NCBI RefSeq assembly: GCF_002101735.1
Contig: NZ_LQPE01000143.1
Span: 185,289-249,288 of the forward strand
DNA: 64,000 nucleotides
Origin: Mycobacterium kyorinense
GTDB taxonomy: Bacteria; Actinomycetota; Actinomycetes; Mycobacteriales; Mycobacteriaceae
Reading direction: 5' to 3'
Below the pieces are notes generated by a model. It was not told where the DNA came from, made no database searches, and saw nothing but the letters and a program-made list of their open reading frames with translations. This document shows, in pieces, positions 59,664 through 64,000 of the stretch. Position 1 is the first letter of the stretch. Every line of letters starts with the position of its first letter. Made by a program: the position numbers and the translations under genes.

Positions 59664-59987
59664 TCATCGCGGCTCGACCGCCGAGACCCCGGTGCCGGCG
59701 ATCGCCAGCGCCGGCAGCAGCCGCGAGCGGGCAGTGACCGTCGCGACCATGAACTCACCGTCCCGATGCACCTGCACCACCGCCCCGTCGGGGGCAACGC
59801 CGCGCGCCGCCGCGATCGCCGCCCGCTCGTCACCCCGCGCGGCGAGTCGGGCGGCCTCCCGGGCGGCATCCACACACCGCACCTGCATCGACACCGCGGT
59901 GATGCCCGCCAGGCACTGCACCAGCACCGCCACCAGCGCGGCGATGCCCAGCGCCGCCTCGACGGTGCTGGCGCCGGCGTCATCGAC
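59664..59987 (-). CDS. TadE-like pilus protein, Rv3655c-like; start codon unclear
   Basis: About 107 residues if the frame is counted from the pilin stop. VDDAGASTVEAALGIAALVAVLV is the TadE prelude plus membrane helix, followed by VRCVDAAREAARLAARGDE, the TadE helix after the membrane. The mature part ends TGVSAVEPR. No ATG, GTG or TTG occurs in this frame between the helix and ~80 bases upstream, so the true start is non-canonical, or the sequence carries a small error, or the start is inside the helix. It is the gene after the Flp-type pilin; the frames touch. Confidence 0.7.
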   Translation of the reverse strand, partial: VDDAGASTVEAALGIAALVAVLVQCLAGITAVSMQVRCVDAAREAARLAARGDERAAIAAARGVAPDGAVVQVHRDGEFMVATVTARSRLLPALAIAGTGVSAVEPR

Positions 59988-60193
59988 TAGACCTTGGTGT
60001 TGAGCGCGCGGCCGATTATGTTGGTCAACGCACCGACGATCGAGTCGCCGGTGACGACCGTGTACAGGATCGCGCCGAACGCCGCCGCCGCGAGAGTTCC
60101 GATGGCGTACTCGACCGTCGACATGCCCGACTCGTCGACCGCCAGCAGCGCGACACGCACCTTCAGCATCTGAAACATGTTGACTAACTTCAT
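59987..60193 (-). CDS. Flp/DUF4244-type pilin, Rv3656c-like
   Basis: 68 residues, the family length. After a short basic prelude (MKLVNMFQMLKVRVALL) comes DESGMSTVEYAIGTLAAAAFGAILYTVVTGDSI: the Gly/Ser-Thr-Val-Glu-Tyr junction, with Glu+5, is the prepilin-peptidase cleavage site and the start of the assembly helix. It is the structural subunit of a Tad/Flp pilus. The prepilin peptidase is not in the window. Confidence 0.9.
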   Translation of the reverse strand: MKLVNMFQMLKVRVALLAVDESGMSTVEYAIGTLAAAAFGAILYTVVTGDSIVGALTNIIGRALNTKV

Positions 60194-60208
60194 CTTTCCC
60201 TTTCTTCA

Positions 60209-60799
60209 TCACCACAGTCCCGACTGCAGCACCTCACCGGCCAGCCCGGCCACCACCGGGACGATGCCCAGGCAGACGAACGCCGGCAGGAAGCACAGCC
60301 CGAGCGGGCCGGCGATCAGCACCCCGGCCCGCTCGGCGGCCGCCGACGCGGCGTGGGTGGCGTCCTGCCGGCATTGCCGGGCCAACTCGGCGACACCGTC
60401 GGCCAGCGCGGCGCCCGAGGATGCGGAGCGCCGCGCCAGCCTCAGCAGGGCGTCGGTCTGCGGGTCGACAGCGCCTCGCGGCAGGCCCGGCGGCGCCGCC
60501 CAGGCCACCGCCGGGTCCGCGCCCAGCGCCAACAGGTCGGCGGCCCGACGCAACACCCCGGCCAGCAGCGGGGGCGCGGAGGGGGCGGTGGCGGCCGCGG
60601 CGGTCGACACCGCCATGCCTCCGGCCAGACACGCCGCCAGCACGTCGAGGCTCGACGCCAGCGCCAGTGGATCCGGGCCACGCGAGGGTCCCCTGCGCGG
60701 CCGTGCCGCGTTGACCGCCGCCCCGGCACGCTTTCGCACGACCGACGGCCCGGCGCCGACGAGCAGCGCCGCGGCCAACAGCACCGCCGCGGTACTCAT
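60209..60799 (-). CDS. tadC: TadC-like membrane protein, Rv3657c-like
   Basis: 196 residues from ATG 60799, which overlaps the tadB stop (ATGA). GspF-type domain: two helices near the ends (about 1-18 and 160-190), between them helical bundles with SSLDVLAACLAGGMAVSTAAAA and LADGVAELARQCRQDATHAASAAAERAGVLIAGPLGLCFLPAFV. It is an inner-membrane platform protein of the pilus motor. The next gene is the pilin, 15 bases on. Confidence 0.88.
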   Translation of the reverse strand: MSTAAVLLAAALLVGAGPSVVRKRAGAAVNAARPRRGPSRGPDPLALASSLDVLAACLAGGMAVSTAAAATAPSAPPLLAGVLRRAADLLALGADPAVAWAAPPGLPRGAVDPQTDALLRLARRSASSGAALADGVAELARQCRQDATHAASAAAERAGVLIAGPLGLCFLPAFVCLGIVPVVAGLAGEVLQSGLW

Positions 60800-61590
60800 G
60801 ACGCCACCCGATCGGTGATGCGGTCCGACCACAACAGGCCGGCGCACGCCAGCGTCACCCCGACGACCAGCAGCAAGCCGCCCGCGTGCCCACCCAACAG
60901 AAAAGCCACCGGCCGCGCCCCGATCGCCTGGCCCAGCAGCACCGACAGGACCGGCAGGCTCGCCAGAATCGCGGCGGTGGCGCGGGCGCCGGCCATCGAC
61001 GCGGTCACGCTGGCCGAAAAGCGTTGCCGCTCGGCGATATCGCGCTGGGCAGCCCGCATCAGTGCGGACATCGCCAGCCCATGCTCACCAGCAAGCTGCC
61101 AGCACACCGCCAGCCGCTCCCACTGCGGGGACAGCACCGAAGTCCTGGCCGCGCCGCGCAGGCCGGCGGGCACGTCGGCGCCCAGCCGGGCGCGCGCCGC
61201 CACCGCCCGGCAGCACTCGCCGACCGGTCCACCGGTTTCGGCCGCCGCCACCTCGAACGCCTGCACCGGATGAGCGCCGACCCGCAGTTCGCCGACCAGC
61301 ACATCGATCGCGGTGTCCAGCGCCCGGCTCTCCTCCACGCCGCGACGGCGGCGACGGCGGCGCCGGTAGCGCAGGCACATCGTTGCGGCCAGCAGCGCAA
61401 CGGCGAGAACGGTCGTCGCAGGCAACGTCATCGCGACGACAGCCGCAGCACACACCACCGCGCACACGACGGCGGCCCGCGGTACGCGCCAGCCGGCCAC
61501 CCCGGGCCTCGCAAGCCGTCGCCGCGGCGATGACGGCAACACCACCAGCGCCGCCGCCAATGCCAAGGCGGCCACCGAAAGGCCCGTCAC
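60796..61590 (-). CDS. tadB: TadB-like membrane protein, Rv3658c-like
   Basis: 264 residues from GTG 61590. Helices near 1-20, 40-75 and 215-262, around a GspF-type cytoplasmic domain: LDTAIDVLVGELRVGAHPVQAFEVAAAETGG and WERLAVCWQLAGEHGLAMSALMRAAQRDIAERQRF. Partner of TadC in the pilus platform. The start overlaps the tadA remnant stop (GTGA). A longer frame to 61971 is rejected since it crosses the tadA remnant and non-coding sequence. Confidence 0.88.
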   Translation of the reverse strand: MTGLSVAALALAAALVVLPSSPRRRLARPGVAGWRVPRAAVVCAVVCAAAVVAMTLPATTVLAVALLAATMCLRYRRRRRRRRGVEESRALDTAIDVLVGELRVGAHPVQAFEVAAAETGGPVGECCRAVAARARLGADVPAGLRGAARTSVLSPQWERLAVCWQLAGEHGLAMSALMRAAQRDIAERQRFSASVTASMAGARATAAILASLPVLSVLLGQAIGARPVAFLLGGHAGGLLLVVGVTLACAGLLWSDRITDRVAS

Positions 61591-61769
61591 GTCGCTCCCC
61601 GGGCCTGCAGCAGCAGGCGCAGCTCGACGATTTCCTCGGTGGGCCCACGATCGACGTGCCACACCGTGACCGGTCGGACCTGCCCCTGACTGGCATGAAG
61701 CACGGCGATTTCGCTGACCCGCCGGCGCCCGGCGCGGTCCCGGGCGACGTGTACCAGCACCTGGATTGG
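61587..61769 (-). pseudogene. 3' fragment of the Tad secretion ATPase gene tadA (Rv3659c-like)
   Basis: About 60 codons: IQVLVHVARDRAGRRRVSEI AVL (residues in pieces), VWHVDRGP and ELRLLLQARGAT, ending TGA within the tadB start. VHVARD-GRRRVSEIAVL is the C-terminal strand pattern of CpaF/TadA ATPases. The Walker motifs and most of the protein are missing; the frame closes with TAA at 61770-61772. The pilus therefore lacks its own ATPase here unless another copy exists in the genome. Confidence 0.8.
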
Positions 61770-62159
61770 TTATCTGTAAGGAGAGCGGCAGTTTGCTGAA
61801 TATGGGCTGGTCAAGATGAGTTATACATGTGGTGATCGAACTGCTTGATGGCCCGCCAGGTGCACATGTGTAGGTCGCGGCTGGGCGCGGAGGGTTCTGG
61901 ATTCCGTGGCGGCGCCGATCATGTCGGCGACGGCTGGGCATGCTAGCGGCGCTTCCGAGTGTCGTGATCACTGCGCGACCGCGAGTGGAGATGCAGATCT
62001 CGTAGATGCCGCAGTCGGTACCGGAATCGCCTAATCGACCATTTCTAACTGCTTCGCCAAAGCGGACATTCTGGCGTTTCTGCTTGCAGTGCCCCCAAGA
62101 TGTCGCCTGCCAACGAGATGTCCTCCGATCGCGTCCGCGCGCGGTTCCCCGAAAACTAG
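61770..62159. other. ~390 bp without a recognisable gene, right of the truncated tad block
   Basis: Sequence is locally AT-richer than its surroundings (for example AATATGGGCTGGTCAAGATG near 61798). No protein family, IS ends or tRNA seen. On the minus strand a short frame ending at ~61817 reads DLHMCTWRAIKQFDHHMYNSS and could be the tail of a broken gene. The segment may be a scar of the event that removed the 5' part of tadA. Confidence 0.45.
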
Positions 62160-62190
62160 TACTACTGGTAGCGCACCGCTACTAGTAGTA
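62160..62190. promoter_or_regulatory. Large inverted-repeat operator upstream of KstR-like regulator
   Basis: Arm TACTACTGGTAGCG (62160-62173), CAC, arm CGCTACTAGTAGTA (62177-62190): complementary at 13 of 14. A second, weaker copy stands before the next gene (62990-63020). It is likely the binding site of the TetR-type protein encoded just downstream. Confidence 0.75.
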
Positions 62191-62235
62191 GCGTGATTGG
62201 TGTAGATAGCTGGCACTCAAGGGGGAGCACGGGCC

Positions 62236-62382
62236 ATGTCGGCAGAAGATCCGCCGGTCGACGCCATCGCCGGGGCGCCATTGACTGGTGCCGGTGAGAT
62301 GTTTGGCGATACCCGCATCACTGGTGGGCTGGATGGCTCAACTTCTATGTGGCGCCGTCATGAACCCGACAGCCTTCGCTGA
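62236..62382 (+). CDS. Possible 48-residue leader ORF overlapping the KstR-like gene
   Basis: ATG 62236 is preceded by GGGGGAG at eight bases, the best ribosome-binding site in this region. It reads MSAEDPPVDAIAGAPLTG, then a Gly/Thr/Arg-rich stretch, and ends TGA 62380-62382, 20 bases inside the regulator gene. That arrangement suggests translational coupling. I do not recognise the peptide, and a chance frame cannot be excluded. Confidence 0.4.
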   Translation: MSAEDPPVDAIAGAPLTGAGEMFGDTRITGGLDGSTSMWRRHEPDSLR

Positions 62383-62968
62383 CTTGCGGTCTGCCGCCAC
62401 GCCGATGCGGGGGCGTCGCGCCCTGATCCTGGATGCAGTTGTGGCGATTGGGTCGCGGGGCGGCTATGACGCGGTTCAGATGAGGGAGGTCGCCGAGCGG
62501 GCTGACATCGCCATCGGAACGCTCTACCGCTACTTCCCATCCAAGGTGCATCTGTTGGTATCGGCGCTGGGACGTGAGTTCGAACGCTTCGACACCAGCT
62601 ACGACTGGGCGGCGAGCGGCGCTACGGCGCAGCAGCGGCTGCGCCGGTTGATCGACCGCGTCAACGAGGAATGGCAGCGCAATCCCGGGTTGACGGAAGC
62701 GATGACGCGAGCGTTCGTGTTCGCTGACGCCAGTGCGGCCGCGGAGGTTGATCATGCCGCCAACGTCTTCGAAGGCATGCTGGCACGCGCCATGAGCGGC
62801 GGTGAGCCCACCGAGGAGCAGCATGCTATCGCGACAGTTATCTGCGATGTTTGGCTGTCAAATCTGACCGCCTGGCTGAGCCGGCGGGTGTCGACGGCCG
62901 AGGTCGGTCGGCGACTGGACCACGCGATGCGCCTGCTGATCGGTGACGATGAGCACTCGAAAATCTGA
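62360..62968 (+). CDS. TetR-family regulator, KstR-like
   Basis: 202 residues from ATG 62360. ILDAVVAIGSRGGYDAVQMREVAERADIAIGTLYRYFPSKVHLLVSALGREFERFDT (residues ~27-84) closely follows what I recall of mycobacterial KstR (cholesterol-catabolism repressor), including LTEAMTRAFVFADASAA and VICDVWLSNLTAWLSRR. The recognition helix IGTLYRYFPSK is the same, but its own operator here (TACTAC..GTAGTA) differs from the published KstR site (AAC-N4-GTT type), so it is a paralog with a separate regulon rather than KstR itself. A likely ligand is a steroid- or acyl-CoA-type compound (inference). Confidence 0.9.
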   Translation: MNPTAFADLRSAATPMRGRRALILDAVVAIGSRGGYDAVQMREVAERADIAIGTLYRYFPSKVHLLVSALGREFERFDTSYDWAASGATAQQRLRRLIDRVNEEWQRNPGLTEAMTRAFVFADASAAAEVDHAANVFEGMLARAMSGGEPTEEQHAIATVICDVWLSNLTAWLSRRVSTAEVGRRLDHAMRLLIGDDEHSKI

Positions 62969-62989
62969 ATCGAAAGGCCGGGATAATGA

Positions 62990-63020
62990 AACTTGCAGTA
63001 GCGTAGCGCTACCAGGAGTA
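62990..63020. promoter_or_regulatory. Second copy of the KstR-like operator
   Basis: GTAGCG-TAG-CGCTAC is its perfect core (62998-63012). The right arm matches the first site at 12 of 14 and the left at 9 of 14. It is 40 bases before the hypothetical gene at 63060, so that gene is a probable target. Confidence 0.6.
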
Positions 63021-63059
63021 GTCTTTGGAGTGAGGACCTGACGTCGCGTCGAAGGGACG

Positions 63060-63491
63060 ATGATGTTGAGCCAGTGGATCGAGGGGTGCGCCGTGCAGCG
63101 CGTCGCGGTCAAGGATGGCCTCGCCCTTGACCTCGACGAGTACAACGAGCTGGTCATTTGGGGGCCGCTGCGCTTGACTGTGCCTCCGGTGGGTGACTGC
63201 CCGCTCGAGGAGGTCGTCATCGATCCGAACGATGTGCCGGTGGCGATGCGTCCGCTGTTGGATTTTTCGGGATCGACGTGCACTCGGGCGCTCTACGACG
63301 AGGATGGTCACCTGCATCTGGAGTTTTCCAGTGGTCACCGGATCGACGTCGCGGGTGACGAGCATCGGACGGCGTGGGAGTTGTATGGCAAGTACCACGG
63401 TTATATGGCCTGCCTGCCCCGGGGCAGGGTGCGCGTCGTGCGCCACGATATACCCGACGAGTACGACAGCACCGCGGCGGTGGCGAGATAG
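63060..63491 (+). CDS. Conserved hypothetical protein (possibly DUF6188-like)
   Basis: 143 residues, ATG 63060 (a second ATG follows directly). Soluble, beta-rich: AVQRVAVKDGLALDLDEYNELVIWGPLRLTVP, then LLDFSGSTCTRALYDEDGHLHLEFSSGHRIDV and WELYGKYHGYMACLPRGRVRVVRHD. The pattern DG-L-L-F-x-G-x-x-I-x-V resembles the small DUF6188 family of actinobacteria. No catalytic residues visible. The upstream operator links it to the KstR-like regulator. Confidence 0.75.
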   Translation: MMLSQWIEGCAVQRVAVKDGLALDLDEYNELVIWGPLRLTVPPVGDCPLEEVVIDPNDVPVAMRPLLDFSGSTCTRALYDEDGHLHLEFSSGHRIDVAGDEHRTAWELYGKYHGYMACLPRGRVRVVRHDIPDEYDSTAAVAR

Positions 63492-63536
63492 CGCCACGCT
63501 GCAGAGCAGGACTGTTAGGTAGGAGCGTGTCCGCCG

Positions 63537-64000
63537 ATGGCCGCAGTTGACCCCGCCGAACCGTCGGCACGCGGGTCAGATGACGCGGTCGACGATGACG
63601 ACGTCGACGTCGACCCGCGCAAACTTCGTTCACGCGCCCGGCTGCTGGATGCCGCCACGTCGCTGTTGACCAGCGGCGGGGTGGAGGCGGTCACTGTGGA
63701 CGCGGTGACGCGGTTGTCGAAAGTGGCGCGTACCACGCTGTATCGGCACTTCGAGAGCACCACGCATCTGCTGGCGGAGGCGTTTGAGCGGCTGCTTCCC
63801 CAGGTGACCTCGCCGCCGGCCACGGGGGATCTACGTGACCAGCTGATCGAGCTGGTGCATCGGCAGGCTGCCCTGATCGATGAGGCGCCGCTGCATCTGA
63901 CCGCGTTGGCCTGGTTGGCGCTGGGGCCCGATCCCAACAGCGACGCGCGCCAGCCCCTGGCCGGTCTGAGCGCTCGCGTCATCGAGCAGTACCGGCAACC
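63537..64000 (+). CDS. TetR-family regulator, cut by window end
   Basis: 154 codons to the window end, still open. An acidic N-terminus (DDAVDDDDVDVDPRK) precedes the HTH: LLDAATSLLTSGGVEAVTVDAVTRLSKVARTTLYRHFES (about 33-71), with TLYRHFEST as recognition signature. The C-terminal domain begins LPQVTSPPATGDLRDQLIEL. AGGAG at 63521-63525 is the nearest ribosome-binding site. It is 45 bp behind the hypothetical gene. Confidence 0.85.
   Translation, partial: MAAVDPAEPSARGSDDAVDDDDVDVDPRKLRSRARLLDAATSLLTSGGVEAVTVDAVTRLSKVARTTLYRHFESTTHLLAEAFERLLPQVTSPPATGDLRDQLIELVHRQAALIDEAPLHLTALAWLALGPDPNSDARQPLAGLSARVIEQYRQ

Noticed and set aside
62031..62216. 61-codon minus-strand frame across the KstR-like operator
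   Set aside because: It runs through the inverted repeat, lacks a ribosome-binding site and shows no conserved pattern.
1..64000. CRISPR arrays, complete insertion sequences, rRNA
   Set aside because: No regularly spaced repeats, no transposase with terminal repeats and no rRNA-like sequence were seen.

Overview
The window is very GC-rich and gene-dense. It carries mycobacterial hallmarks: MmpL/MmpS, the iniBAC operon, F420-type luciferase-fold oxidoreductases, DUF732, many leaderless starts, Pro/Thr-rich envelope proteins and a DUF4244-type pilin. From memory of M. tuberculosis (Mtb) gene order, the left ~56 kb runs, inverted and with inserts, along the Rv0385-to-Rv0309 stretch. I read it as a chromosomal segment of a (probably slow-growing) Mycobacterium. 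Ortholog names are from memory of the families; nothing was searched.

Layout. 0-5.4 kb: end of a globin/FAD oxidoreductase gene, an aldose epimerase, and the heat-shock operon dnaK-grpE-dnaJ-hspR (minus strand) with two HspR-type inverted repeats upstream. 5.5-17.6 kb: asparagine permease, a TetR-crotonase pair, a TetR-mmpS-mmpL group with shared operator candidates, two luciferase-like oxidoreductases, a diiron-type MBL protein, an LpqJ-like lipoprotein and three tandem single-pass Pro/Thr-tailed proteins. 17.6-24.8 kb: iniB-iniA-iniC (Gly-rich protein plus two dynamin-like GTPases), divergent from an Hsp70-like protein with a transmembrane segment and a Pro/Thr tail. 25-34.4 kb: etfD behind two identical-arm operators, an unknown membrane protein, aspC, DUF732, rmlA, two small enzymes and udgA. 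34.5-38.4 kb: two DUF7159-type membrane proteins, dcd and tRNA-Gly(CCC). 38.4-43.5 kb: an accessory block starting at the tRNA (arsC-acr3-arsI/arsR, L,D-transpeptidase, secreted proteins). 43.5-55.9 kb: orthologs of the Rv0320-Rv0309 group (M15-like protein, GH16, Rv0313, a third DUF7159, Rv0312, Rv0311, Rv0310c, Rv0309), interrupted by fadD, P450/TetR and TetR insertions.

At about 58.53 kb the map changes. An FHA-ABC transporter gene of the Rv1747 type runs out of frame into the 3' two thirds of an Rv3651-like gene, followed by the Tad/Flp pilus genes Rv3654c-Rv3658c and only the last ~60 codons of the tadA ATPase. This 3.2-kb block is truncated inside genes at both ends, so it looks like a rearrangement product. 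Beyond it lie ~390 bp with no recognisable gene, then a KstR-like regulator with its own inverted-repeat operator (a second copy stands before the next gene), a small hypothetical gene and a TetR gene cut by the window end.

The most interesting theme is a set of five proteins (22.9, 34.5, 36.1, 47.4 and 48.9 kb) that share a degenerate Hsp70/actin-type ATPase fold inside the cell, one membrane span and a low-complexity Pro-rich tail outside. They sit close to the iniBAC dynamins and the true DnaK.
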